From Arsukibacterium ikkense (GTDB lineage Bacteria > Pseudomonadota > Gammaproteobacteria > Enterobacterales > Alteromonadaceae): a DNA stretch of 64,000 nucleotides. The stretch is taken from assembly GCF_000987775.1 (NCBI RefSeq), contig NZ_LAHO01000007.1, forward strand, positions 62,001 through 126,000. The letters run 5' to 3'. The stretch's first letter is position 1, and each line of letters starts with the position of its first letter. The notes below the pieces were generated by a model. It did no database searches and was not told where the DNA came from. It worked only from the letters and a program-made list of their open reading frames with translations. The position numbers and the translations under genes were made by a program. This document shows, in pieces, positions 8,587-16,246 of the stretch.

Positions 8587-9860
8587 GCCAAAATATATTT
8601 GCTTTAGTGGACTGCAATAATTTCTACGCTAGCTGTGAAAAGTTGTTCCGACCTGATTTGGCTAATACGCCCATTGTCGTGCTATCCAACAATGATGGTT
8701 GCGTTGTGGCTCGCTCAAAAGAGGCAAAAAAGCTCGGTGTCAAAATGGGCGTACCACTATTCCAGGTGCGTGAGCTGATGCAAAAGCATGGCATTTTGGC
8801 GTTCTCATCTAACTATGCGCTTTATGCTGATATGTCACAGCGGGTGATGAGCATATTGGAAGGCTTGGCACCGCGAGTTGAAGTTTACTCAATAGATGAA
8901 GCTTTCTTGGATTTAACCGGAGTCAGTCACTGCAAGGGCCTGACTGAGTTTGGTTTATCCGTACGCCAAACAATTCAAAAATGCACTGGCATAACCGTTT
9001 GTGTAGGTATAGCGCCGACTAAAACTCTTTCCAAGCTTGCCAACCATGCAGCCAAAACTTGGCATAAAACCGGTGGTGTGGTGGATTTAACCAGCAAAGA
9101 CCGACAGCGTAAATTATTGGCCTTGCTGCCGGTAAATGAAGTTTGGGGCATTGGCAGTAAATTGACTAAGCGATTACAACAATTCGGTATCGATACCGCG
9201 CTTCAGTTAGCGGATGCAGACCCTAAATATATCCGGCAGCACTTCTCAGTGCTAGTTGAACGAACAGTACGAGAGTTAAACGGTGAGTCGTGTATCGCAT
9301 TAGAAGAGATGGCCCCGACTAAAAAACAGATTATCAGTAGCAGGGCCTTTGGTGAGCGTATTACCGACAAACAGCAGATGCGCGAGGCGATCAGCGAATA
9401 TATCAGCCGGGCATGCAAGAAGCTGCGAGGCGAACAGCAACAAGCTAAACATCTCACTGTCTTTTTGCGTACCAGTCCCTTTAGCGAAAAAGATGCGCCC
9501 TATAGTGCCAGTAAAAGTGTCGAGCTGGATAGACCCAGCAGTGATACCCGGATTTTCCTGGCTAAAGCCATGCAGCTGCTTGATAGCCTATGGGTTACAG
9601 GATATCGCTATGCTAAAGCCGGTGTAATGCTCGCCGATTTTTATGACCCCGGCGTATATCAGCCCGGCCTGTTTGATGATCCCATCGTCCAAAGAGAATC
9701 AGACCAGGAGCTGATGCAGCTAATGGACAAGCTAAACACTAAAAATGCGAATACCATTTGGTTTGCCAGCCAGGGCGCGAAGCAGAATTGGAGTATGAAA
9801 CGGGAGCTTCTATCACCGGCGTATACCACCAACTGGTCGCAACTGCCAAAGGTGAAATAG
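8583..9860 (+). CDS. umuC: UmuC, Y-family translesion DNA polymerase V
   Basis: A 425-residue Y-family polymerase, the usual UmuC length. Landmarks in order: FALVDCNNFYASCEKLFRPD (first metal-binding Asp), VVLSNNDGCVVARS, VYSIDEAFLDL (the catalytic Asp-Glu pair), VCVGIAPTKTLSKLANHAAK (finger/thumb region), and the little-finger and C-terminal UmuC domains. It performs error-prone synthesis past DNA lesions together with cleaved UmuD. It is coupled to umuD and controlled by the LexA box at 8126. Carriage on an integrase-bearing island matches mobile umuDC/rulAB-type cassettes. Confidence 0.95.
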   Translation: MSQNIFALVDCNNFYASCEKLFRPDLANTPIVVLSNNDGCVVARSKEAKKLGVKMGVPLFQVRELMQKHGILAFSSNYALYADMSQRVMSILEGLAPRVEVYSIDEAFLDLTGVSHCKGLTEFGLSVRQTIQKCTGITVCVGIAPTKTLSKLANHAAKTWHKTGGVVDLTSKDRQRKLLALLPVNEVWGIGSKLTKRLQQFGIDTALQLADADPKYIRQHFSVLVERTVRELNGESCIALEEMAPTKKQIISSRAFGERITDKQQMREAISEYISRACKKLRGEQQQAKHLTVFLRTSPFSEKDAPYSASKSVELDRPSSDTRIFLAKAMQLLDSLWVTGYRYAKAGVMLADFYDPGVYQPGLFDDPIVQRESDQELMQLMDKLNTKNANTIWFASQGAKQNWSMKRELLSPAYTTNWSQLPKVK

Positions 9861-10173
9861 ACTAAAATTCAACTTGGCTTGTTATTCCACCATCCATTTT
9901 AAAAGTGAAATGCCGACATTGGGCGGCTGTTAGTTCTTTAAAAGCAGAACTACATTGTCGACACGTTCCACTAATACGAATCGACACTTTATGCCAATAG
10001 CAGATATAATAGCTACCCCTTCAAGGCCGCATGCTACCAAAATAGAAAGATCAGAAAAAGCCTTGCTTTAATCAAGCTGAAGATCTGCGTTCCTTTGAGG
10101 TATTGCATGTTTAAATCACTCGATGTATTCTGGAAATTATATAATCTTATTATTTATTATGGAGCGTCATCGC
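9861..10173. other. Spacer between umuC and the Sel1 gene
   Basis: About 310 bases without a supported gene. It contains a small hairpin, TAGTTCT at 9931-9937 with AGAACTA at 9946-9952, lacking a T run, and AT-rich sequence before the Sel1 gene. I see no clear promoter. Confidence 0.5.
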
Positions 10174-11586
10174 ATGAAGCGGTTTTACTTTTTTACTTTA
10201 ATATTTATTTCATGTTACGCCTTATCTAACTCCCAGTTTGATGAAGGAATGAAAGAATATGACAGTAAGAATTATGAAAAAGCAGTCTATTACTTTGAAA
10301 AAGCTGCAAAAGACGGTGACGTAAAAGCTTACACAAAATTAGGATCTATGTATTTTTTTGGATTAAATGGTATTAAAAGAGACATTGTTAAAGCCAGAGA
10401 TCTTTTAATAAAATCTTCCAATCAAAACGATCCAGAAGGTCAGTATTATTTGAGTTTAATATATAGTGGATTTTTTAATGCTGCTGAGCAAAACAAACAT
10501 GAAGAGCTTGAATGGCTAGAAAAATCAGCACTAAATGGTTATGCAGATGCTCAATGTTCATTAGCTCAAAAACATTTATATGGCAATGGAATTAAAAAAG
10601 ACATTAAAAAAGCATTAGAGTGGTATGAAAGATCAGCAGAAAATGGCAGCGAAGACTGTATGATTCAATTGGCTAACATGTATAGACAAGGTGAGACAGT
10701 AGAAAAAGATCTCAGTAAAGCCTTCAATATATATTTGAAAGGAGCAAATAATAATAAAGCCATAATGATGAGTGAGCTGGGTTTTATGTATGAAACAGGT
10801 CAAGGCGTCGAAAGGAATTACAAAGAAGCAGCTAAATGGTATCTAGCTTCTCAAGAAATAAAGTTATCTCTTGAACGTTTAGGGGTAATGCATGAAAATG
10901 GTGTTTTTTTTGAAAAAAACTTAAATGTAGCTTTTGATTACTTTGAAAAGGCTGCTGGAGTCTACTCTCTTTTTGCTTATATTAAGTTAGCTAAAATGTT
11001 GAAAAACGGTGAAGGCACTGAGAAAGATAGTAAGCGCGCAGCTGAACTTCTTTGGAAAACGTATGATAGCTCGCTTGAATTCAGAAATGAAGCAAGTAAG
11101 GAGTTATCAAAATTCATTGATTGTTCATCTGTCGATACAAATACCAGACTATTTGATGTTGCTTTAGGTTGTATGAATAGAAGTGATTTGAGAATTGCAA
11201 TAAAAAATGCAGGTGGGAAACCAATTAGAGAAGATAATGGGTTTTGGGATGACACTTATGATTCAACATCAATGCTCTTAGGCACACACAAACTTTCAGT
11301 ATACTACACGAATAACAATAACCAGTTTTCAAGATTGATTTATGATTTTGCTGTTAAAGGTGACGAAAGTTTTTTAAGAATCAGGAAAATGTTGGAATCA
11401 AAATATAAGAAACCTTATTTTGAGATCTCTTGCTGTGTAACATGGATTACAGATGATGGATTAAAAGTTGGACTTAATATCGATTCAAATAAAATTATTT
11501 CTTTAACATACTATCATGCTGAAAATTTTAAAACATACCTTGATATGATTGACAAAAAAATCGAAAATCAGAGAAATAATTTCTGA
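10174..11586 (+). CDS. Secreted Sel1-like repeat protein
   Basis: A 470-residue protein made largely of Sel1-like (TPR-type) repeats, about 36 residues each, from about residue 30 to 310; recurring landmarks are YYFEKAAKDGD, GNGIKKDIKKALEWYERSA and GQGVERNYKEAAKWY. The repeats form a superhelical scaffold for protein contacts. The last 150 residues have no family I recognise. I prefer the ATG at 10174, with GGAG 9 bases upstream and a signal peptide (MKRFYFFTLIFISCYALS), over an upstream ATG at 10123. The gene is distinctly AT-rich with many Lys and Asn codons, unlike the core genes to the right, which suggests transfer. Confidence 0.85.
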   Translation: MKRFYFFTLIFISCYALSNSQFDEGMKEYDSKNYEKAVYYFEKAAKDGDVKAYTKLGSMYFFGLNGIKRDIVKARDLLIKSSNQNDPEGQYYLSLIYSGFFNAAEQNKHEELEWLEKSALNGYADAQCSLAQKHLYGNGIKKDIKKALEWYERSAENGSEDCMIQLANMYRQGETVEKDLSKAFNIYLKGANNNKAIMMSELGFMYETGQGVERNYKEAAKWYLASQEIKLSLERLGVMHENGVFFEKNLNVAFDYFEKAAGVYSLFAYIKLAKMLKNGEGTEKDSKRAAELLWKTYDSSLEFRNEASKELSKFIDCSSVDTNTRLFDVALGCMNRSDLRIAIKNAGGKPIREDNGFWDDTYDSTSMLLGTHKLSVYYTNNNNQFSRLIYDFAVKGDESFLRIRKMLESKYKKPYFEISCCVTWITDDGLKVGLNIDSNKIISLTYYHAENFKTYLDMIDKKIENQRNNF

Positions 11587-11697
11587 TTCTATTTTCACAG
11601 ATATTAATTTGATTATTAGTAGCAAATTTATTTTCTGAATGCTCGATTTAGAATTAAACGGCTTGATCGTATTAAAAATTTTAAAAGCGGGAAAAGT

Positions 11698-11767
11698 GAA
11701 ATATTAGGGTCAGATCAAAATTAACCTGACCGGAAATATTAGGGTCAGATCAAAATTAACCTGACCG
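11698..11767. repeat. Tandem 35-bp repeat pair with REP-like palindrome
   Basis: A 35-bp unit occurs twice, head to tail and without a mismatch (11698-11732 and 11733-11767). Each unit carries GGTCAG and CTGACC as 6-bp inverted arms around a 12-base AT-rich loop. The unit resembles REP-type elements mobilised by RAYT (TnpA-REP) transposases in gammaproteobacteria. No such transposase is in this window. Confidence 0.8.
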
Positions 11768-11827
11768 TATGCAATTCGCTCATAGCATTGATCAGTTCTG
11801 TTCCAAACGCTGTCGAAGGGTTAGAGT

Positions 11828-12055
11828 ATGTTCAAAAGTGGAAGTACAGATACTACAAAAATCGGTTTTGTGAATCGCAATAACCAACAAAATCATGGAA
11901 CTCGCGGTGTAGTCGGTACTGATCATGGTCAATTTTCATATAAGCTTGAGTGTTTGAATAAAAACTGTGGCCATGTTTACGGTGCAAACGGAACAGATAT
12001 TTTTCAACGTAAATGCCCTAAATGTCAGGGTGGTAAAAGTGGTATTGAGTTCTAA
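11828..12055 (+). CDS. Small zinc-ribbon protein
   Basis: A 75-residue protein with a C-terminal four-cysteine zinc ribbon: CLNKNC, GHVYGANG, then CPKC. The N-terminus (KSGSTDTTKIGFVNRNNQ) is strongly polar and, from memory, conserved among short island-borne proteins of proteobacteria with no assigned role. It could bind nucleic acid or a partner protein. It precedes the nuclease-like gene at 12173 by about 120 bases, and the two may form a unit. Confidence 0.75.
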   Translation: MFKSGSTDTTKIGFVNRNNQQNHGTRGVVGTDHGQFSYKLECLNKNCGHVYGANGTDIFQRKCPKCQGGKSGIEF

Positions 12056-12172
12056 ATTTATAGCAAGTTGATTAATGTCGTTTCAGCTACAAAAATCCGG
12101 CCGTGGCTGGACGGCCCGCGCTGCGGCTGCCATTCAGTATGAAGCGTTGTGTGTTTTTACAGAGGTAATGCT

Positions 12173-12742
12173 ATGGCCCTTTTGGCTGAAGAAATCGTTG
12201 AAGAGTGGCTAAATAGGCAGGGTTATTTCACTATACGTGGTATCCGACTAGGCGTTAATGAAATTGATCTGGTTGCAGTAAAGTTCAGACCAGGCGAACC
12301 TCCTATCTGTCGCCATATAGAGGTACAAGCTTCAATGAGGCCTGTTAGCTATATCTCTAAGGTTCCCAAAGCTGCACGAAAGACTGGTCGAGCTGCAAAT
12401 AGCGCATCGCGTTCACAGGAAGAGCTTGTAGATGGGGTTAACGAGTGGGTTGAAGGTAAGTTTCGTGCCAGCAAGAAGCGATCCCTCATGGAGTCGCTTT
12501 GGAGCGGCGACTGGTCGTCTGAACTGGTAATAAATAACGTCAAATCTGAGCTGGAAGTAGAACTTATAGCAGAGCATGGAATAACCATACACCGGCTACC
12601 GACCATCGTTCGAGAGCTTCAAACTAACGATTTTCCCATCAAGAGCGCTTCTGGTTCAGATTTTATAGATCTATTGCAGATGGGCGCTAACACACAACAA
12701 AATACTCCTTATTCATCGCGTGCTTCCTCGTCTCGGCGGTAA
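12173..12742 (+). CDS. Restriction-endonuclease-fold protein
   Basis: A 189-residue protein whose N-terminal half has the order of a PD-(D/E)XK nuclease core: a helix AEEIVEEWLNRQGY, a strand GIRLGVNEIDLVA with the acidic residue, and CRHIEVQAS as the second strand. The usual E-x-K is E-V-Q here, a substitution known in some active members of the superfamily but also in dead ones. I chose the ATG at 12173 because AGAGGT lies 6 bases upstream, giving 8 residues fewer than the longest frame. The neighbouring zinc-ribbon gene may supply DNA binding. Substrate unknown. Confidence 0.65.
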   Translation: MALLAEEIVEEWLNRQGYFTIRGIRLGVNEIDLVAVKFRPGEPPICRHIEVQASMRPVSYISKVPKAARKTGRAANSASRSQEELVDGVNEWVEGKFRASKKRSLMESLWSGDWSSELVINNVKSELEVELIAEHGITIHRLPTIVRELQTNDFPIKSASGSDFIDLLQMGANTQQNTPYSSRASSSRR

Positions 12743-12873
12743 GTTATGGGTTGATGTTGGATTTACGCTCAAAGCTGTCCTCCTAAAAACAATATGCCCA
12801 TCTTGCAAATCAGCATTATTCCCCTCCCCCCTTCCTAGTTAGTTCTGAGATCATAACTACGGAGAACAACACC

Positions 12874-13173
12874 ATGACCTTAACGTCAACCCAGCTGATT
12901 CAGCACATCGAGACACTTTTAAAAATCTGCAAGACCACACTTAATTCTGAAGACGTAATCAGGCTGCAACAACAACAATTTCAATTTGTTCACGTTGACG
13001 CGAACGAACTGATATTAACGGAGATAAGCCGCACGTTATCACAACACATCGACGATGACTCGGTGCTAAGTTTTTTTCGTATGCTGCTGCGGTACGCGTT
13101 AATTGAGAACAGACAAACCTTAAATGGCTATTTGCAAGGCAAAACCGTCGAACTATTAGGGGTGTCAGCATGA
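12874..13173 (+). CDS. Small hypothetical protein
   Basis: A 99-residue, probably all-helical soluble protein with four cytosolic-looking helices and no recognisable motif. Its stop overlaps the next start by 4 bases (ATGA), so the two genes are translationally coupled and likely act together. A C-rich stretch at about 12820-12840 precedes it. Function unknown. Confidence 0.6.
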   Translation: MTLTSTQLIQHIETLLKICKTTLNSEDVIRLQQQQFQFVHVDANELILTEISRTLSQHIDDDSVLSFFRMLLRYALIENRQTLNGYLQGKTVELLGVSA

Positions 13174-13529
13174 GCCAGCTTGTTCGGGTGTACCAAAGGA
13201 AATCGCGATCTCCCTGGGACGACACGTCGACGTTTTTGCTATTGGCAGATATCGCTAATGAAAAGACACAGGAACTGTCATTCGGCCGGTATATATACCA
13301 ACATCGTGATGCAGGCGGCAGAATTCTGGGGATCAGTGTTAGTCGATCTATCCAGGACGAACTGGAATGTGGCCAGTATATCGATGCCAATAAAATGCAG
13401 AAGATACTCTCACATTACTGTCAGGACATTTCGGAATTTTGCGAAAAATTCCCTGATGAGTTCGAGGCCGTATTCGGGCTGCCGCCAGATGTTTATCTGA
13501 TAATTGCAGCTGCATGTTGGTCACAGTAA
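13170..13529 (+). CDS. Small hypothetical protein coupled to the preceding gene
   Basis: A 119-residue soluble protein (starting MSQLVRVYQRKSRSPWDD) with a mixed alpha/beta look and no family I recognise. The ATG overlaps the stop of the gene before it. A strong terminator follows within 20 bases, which closes a two-gene operon. Size and pairing would fit a toxin-antitoxin or anti-restriction pair, but no motif supports this. Confidence 0.6.
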   Translation: MSQLVRVYQRKSRSPWDDTSTFLLLADIANEKTQELSFGRYIYQHRDAGGRILGISVSRSIQDELECGQYIDANKMQKILSHYCQDISEFCEKFPDEFEAVFGLPPDVYLIIAAACWSQ

Positions 13530-13547
13530 TTAGTAATTAAAAAACTT

Positions 13548-13572
13548 ATGGCGGGGATTCCCCGCCATTTTC
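13548..13572 (+). terminator. Terminator closing the two-gene operon
   Basis: ATGGCGGGG at 13548-13556 pairs perfectly with CCCCGCCAT at 13560-13568 over a 3-base loop, followed by TTTT. It separates the operon at 12874-13529 from the gene at 13629. Confidence 0.85.
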
Positions 13573-13628
13573 AATTATTTCGCACCACAGCCTCCTATGT
13601 ATTAGAAATTAAACAAAAGGAGATAAAC

Positions 13629-13865
13629 ATGATGGATGAAACAGAAATAATGGAAGAGTTAGAATATGTGCTATCGGCGCTTCATAACTCGCACGATACA
13701 CTTGCATGCTTGAACGAGCCGGTGCAGCTAGATTTCTTCAGAGAGTCACCACAGGTGAGATTCTATGAAGATGATGAGAAACTGGTTATTTTGATAAGGG
13801 ATCAGTGCATATTAAAACGGCCAGTATTAATAAAACATGAGGATTGGAATGATATTCTTCGTTAG
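13629..13865 (+). CDS. Small acidic hypothetical protein
   Basis: A 78-residue acidic protein (MMDETEIMEELEYVLSALHN at the start). The longer open frame beginning at 13548 runs through the terminator stem and is unlikely; AAAGGAGA sits 6 bases before the ATG at 13629. Its end overlaps by 4 bases the 3' end of the convergent gene. No motif recognised. Small acidic island proteins sometimes mimic DNA, but nothing here shows it. Confidence 0.6.
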   Translation: MMDETEIMEELEYVLSALHNSHDTLACLNEPVQLDFFRESPQVRFYEDDEKLVILIRDQCILKRPVLIKHEDWNDILR

Positions 13866-14146
13866 CGTTGTTTAAATAGAACCTGAAGAATCCAAACAGC
13901 GCCAAAACAAACCGTGTAGACAAGTGAGGATTTCACGCTATGCGGTTTTTTTGCTGGATGATAATAGGCGTATCCTGCATAGCCCAGTATTAGCAGGGAC
14001 GAACCAATACTCGTATACATCAGGAATCCCAAGGCTGTATCAGCATCTGGCTCGTTTTTAAGCAAGTACCCCATCACAATGGAAAAAATCACATTTATTG
14101 CAAGCGACACACCTGTGCAGAGGTTTGCATAAAGTTTTTCTCGCAT
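13862..14146 (-). CDS. Small membrane protein with three helices
   Basis: A 94-residue product starting MREKLYANLC, with three likely transmembrane helices (about residues 10-29, 38-57 and 70-90). The frame is open 18 codons further upstream, but only to a TTG inside the preceding small gene; ATG at 14146 is the better start. It begins 10 bases after the stop of the 27-residue peptide gene and is probably translated from the same message. Function unknown. Confidence 0.55.
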   Translation of the reverse strand: MREKLYANLCTGVSLAINVIFSIVMGYLLKNEPDADTALGFLMYTSIGSSLLILGYAGYAYYHPAKKPHSVKSSLVYTVCFGAVWILQVLFKQR

Positions 14147-14156
14147 TAGTCTTGGC

Positions 14157-14240
14157 TTAGCCTTTCTTACAATGTTTGTAGATGACGAAAACCAGACCAA
14201 TCGTTAACACTATCGCAGGTATTAACCACAAAGCTTCCAT
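14157..14240 (-). CDS. 27-residue single-helix membrane peptide
   Basis: A very short reading frame of 27 codons with a strong ribosome binding site (AGGAG 8 bases before the ATG). The peptide reads MEALWLIPAIVLTIGLVFVI then YKHCKKG: one hydrophobic helix and a basic tail with a single Cys, the topology of small regulatory membrane peptides and of type I toxins. The larger membrane-protein gene starts 10 bases after its stop, suggesting translational coupling. A bidirectional terminator at 14279 isolates the pair. Confidence 0.55.
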   Translation of the reverse strand: MEALWLIPAIVLTIGLVFVIYKHCKKG

Positions 14241-14278
14241 ATTTAAATTCTCCTATGCCAGATTTTGTGAGAAAAACT

Positions 14279-14302
14279 CCGCAGCCACCTGGCTGCGGGT
14301 TT
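14279..14302. terminator. Bidirectional terminator
   Basis: CCGCAGCC at 14279-14286 and GGCTGCGG at 14291-14298 form a perfect 8-bp stem with a 4-base loop, with TTTT on the right and AAAAA on the left. It can stop transcription from either side; it lies just upstream of the minus-strand peptide gene. Confidence 0.75.
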
Positions 14303-14453
14303 TCCGAGGACAACCAAATGAGGACAAGTCATGAGGTATTTGGTGCGCTGCTCCTTAACGCTCTTAGGAGCTACATTAATGATCGAGATCTGATTTGCAA
14401 GAGGTTAATAACGATTTTTCAAATATGTTGATAAATACTTAACTGTCATCATT

Positions 14454-14984
14454 TTACCAATCATCATTAAAGCTGCTAAATGAGTCATCGAAACTGGTAT
14501 CGCTGAAGCTGTCAAACGTATTTGAATCAAAACTACTATCTTGAGAGCTGTCATGGGTATTTGTTGAGTCCCAGTCGTCACTGCTACAACCGAATGCATT
14601 ACCGCCAGCATCAAAGCAACTGTTCAGCATTGGCAGGCCCGTGGCAGGGTTGATCATCCCCGCGGAATCATCGTCAGCTACCGAACTAAACAGGTCGTCA
14701 GTTGATATATCTTCATCATTCTTTGGCCACTGGCTAGCGACTGCTGTAGCAGCTAAAGCACTACCACCAGCTATTTTAGCTTTTCTACCTCTGGCTTTAG
14801 CACTGCGCCGCTTATCTGCTTGTCTTTGACGTTCTCTTTTCCGCTCTCTGGCTTTATAAGGCGCAAGCTCACGCTCCCATTTAGCGTGCAAGCCCAACAT
14901 CGCTCCCGCGCAACCGAAAATCAGTGGTGACCAACCACCGAAAAATGTCCCTATAAATGCACCTATAAAAAATCCAATTAACAT
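14454..14984 (-). CDS. Membrane protein with Ser/Asp-rich tail
   Basis: A 176-residue protein in three parts: an N-terminal glycine-rich hydrophobic hairpin (residues about 1-32, GFFIGAFIGTFFGG), a highly basic central helix (residues about 35-75, RERKRERQRQADKRR), and a C-terminal tail of about 60 residues rich in Ser, Asp and Phe (repeated SFDS, FDSF and FDDSF units). The first part resembles glycine-zipper membrane hairpins. The tail looks disordered and could drive condensation or bind metal. No family recognised. Confidence 0.65.
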   Translation of the reverse strand: MLIGFFIGAFIGTFFGGWSPLIFGCAGAMLGLHAKWERELAPYKARERKRERQRQADKRRSAKARGRKAKIAGGSALAATAVASQWPKNDEDISTDDLFSSVADDDSAGMINPATGLPMLNSCFDAGGNAFGCSSDDWDSTNTHDSSQDSSFDSNTFDSFSDTSFDDSFSSFNDDW

Positions 14985-15092
14985 CGTATCTCCCTAATCA
15001 AAAAATTAAACTTCAAAAACCAACACTGCTGGTAACGATGTTTTTTTACGTTAATGATTGAGGATTACATTGCAAGGAATTTATTTAACAGC

Positions 15093-15173
15093 ATGATTTG
15101 GTTATTTAAACCACTACTAGGTGTCGTTTTAAGCTTGCGACTTTTATTTTTCTTTGGGGCTAAACGGCATTAG
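15093..15173 (+). CDS. Possible 26-residue hydrophobic peptide
   Basis: ATG at 15093 opens 26 codons encoding MIWLFKPLLGVVLSLRLLFF then FGAKRH. The nearest purine-rich motif, AAGGA at about 15074, is some 14 bases upstream, too far for a good ribosome binding site. Reported because it lies in a 500-base stretch without other genes; it could be chance. Confidence 0.25.
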   Translation: MIWLFKPLLGVVLSLRLLFFFGAKRH

Positions 15174-15234
15174 TTCGCCAAGACATGCACTATTTAAAAT
15201 TAGAGAAAATATATTACACAGGCAGGATTTCCGC

Positions 15235-15417
15235 GTGGGGTTAAATGTCGGGTATACCAGCGATGTTGGTGTACAAAAGCCCAAGCAACCTGGCGAAAGC
15301 GTCCAGATAATTGCAGCGATTATTGCCCAACACCGGCATGGGTATTACTGGAAAATCCGAGGAGGGCCGGAAACGGCGGGCACCGCGAATGCGGTGCCTC
15401 TCTTTTTTATTTTGTAG
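15235..15417 (+). CDS. Small hypothetical protein ending in a terminator
   Basis: The frame is open from a TTG at 15154, but GTG at 15235 is preceded by AGGA at a 7-base distance and is the better start, giving 60 residues (MGLNVGYTSDVGVQKPKQPG at the start). The last codons, encoding GTANAVPLFFIL, are formed by the stem and T run of the terminator at 15379, an economy seen in some short genes. No family recognised. Confidence 0.4.
   Translation: MGLNVGYTSDVGVQKPKQPGESVQIIAAIIAQHRHGYYWKIRGGPETAGTANAVPLFFIL
15379..15408 (+). terminator. Strong intrinsic terminator
   Basis: GGCACCGC at 15379-15386 pairs with GCGGTGCC at 15391-15398 around a GAAT tetraloop, followed by a T-rich run with six consecutive T. 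It shows that something to its left is transcribed rightward, which supports a small gene or RNA at 15,090-15,380. Confidence 0.85.
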
Positions 15418-15478
15418 TGGTATTTGCCAAAATTTTCATTAAGGTACAGAGGCTCTTAATTAATTTTTGGAGCATAAA

Positions 15479-15847
15479 ATGACAATTGGACAATATCTGT
15501 TACTAGCAGCAGTGGGCTACGCTGCAACCGGTTATCTATGTTATCGTTTCATCTTTAAACCGGCTAAACGCAAAATCTACGAGCGGTATTCCCCAGAGGA
15601 ATCTGAAATACTGGAACCTGATACTGAGTTTGCCCCCGGCAGGCTTTATCGGGTTGAAGGTCGCCAGGTAATGATTGTGCCTACAGAGTGCGAATTAAGC
15701 GTTTCCAGGGTAAAAATCCGTCGTGTTTCAGAGGCATTGGTAATTTACCCCAGGGATAGAGCATGGTCAGAATATGCTGATCTGTTGCCAGCTGACAGCT
15801 ATACCCTGCACAAACGGCAAGATGCCAATAACGAGGAAAAAAAATAG
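15479..15847 (+). CDS. Small membrane-anchored protein
   Basis: A 122-residue product starting MTIGQYLLLAAVGYAATGYL, a single N-terminal membrane segment followed by a basic stop-transfer (KPAKRK) and a soluble domain of about 90 residues with beta-strand pattern (GRLYRVEGRQVMIVP). ATG at 15479 is preceded by GGAGC about 7 bases upstream; the frame extends four codons further to a TTG that is less likely. A terminator follows. Function unknown. Confidence 0.6.
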   Translation: MTIGQYLLLAAVGYAATGYLCYRFIFKPAKRKIYERYSPEESEILEPDTEFAPGRLYRVEGRQVMIVPTECELSVSRVKIRRVSEALVIYPRDRAWSEYADLLPADSYTLHKRQDANNEEKK

Positions 15848-15884
15848 CGACGCTTCTGTCAAATGAGTAGTCATCTACCTAACT

Positions 15885-15908
15885 AAACTGGTCGATTTCG
15901 ACCAGTTT
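15885..15908 (+). terminator. Terminator after the small membrane protein
   Basis: AAACTGGTCG at 15885-15894 and CGACCAGTTT at 15899-15908 form a perfect 10-bp stem with a 4-base loop, ending in TTTT. It is symmetrical enough to work in both directions. Confidence 0.75.
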
Positions 15909-15909
15909 T

Positions 15910-16246
15910 GACATTTATCTGCGATGTACGGAAAGTATTTTAAGCGACCATATCCAACATCAGATAATAAAGCCTCAAGCTGAAAAGTCACTCATCATCG
16001 CAGAGTCTGACATAACTGACAGCGCTCTGGAGAAACTTCAGCCAATCGTCCCACCAATTAATACTTATCACCAAAATAATATTGACTTTAGAATCATAAT
16101 ACTTATGATATTGCTCTGGCGGTGGCCTCCCGCGGGCGCGGTAAACCCACATTAATTAAATATGAAATCAGCAATCATAATTGGCTCTTAATGTCAGTCA
16201 TATGCTATCAGCGCCCAAACGACTGATTTTAATTTGAGACTAATGT
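15910..16246. other. Spacer without a supported gene
   Basis: About 340 bases. One plus-strand frame stays open for about 95 codons up to a TAA near 16155 but has no usable start codon or ribosome binding site until near its end, so I do not call it. A short GC-rich patch at 16120-16142 stands out in the AT-rich surroundings. Confidence 0.4.

Noticed and set aside
9905..9965. Possible attC-like site after umuC (GGCGGCTGTTAG)
   Set aside because: The core site does not match the GTTRRRY rule and the only inverted repeat is 7 bp; treated as an ordinary small hairpin.
12085..12150. GC-rich patch with GGCCGT/ACGGCC that resembles part of an integron attC site
   Set aside because: The flanking core sites (GTTRRRY and its complement) are not present and there is no integron integrase or cassette series.
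15920..16157. Long open frame in the spacer before 16247
   Set aside because: No start codon or ribosome binding site until near its end; expected length by chance in this composition.
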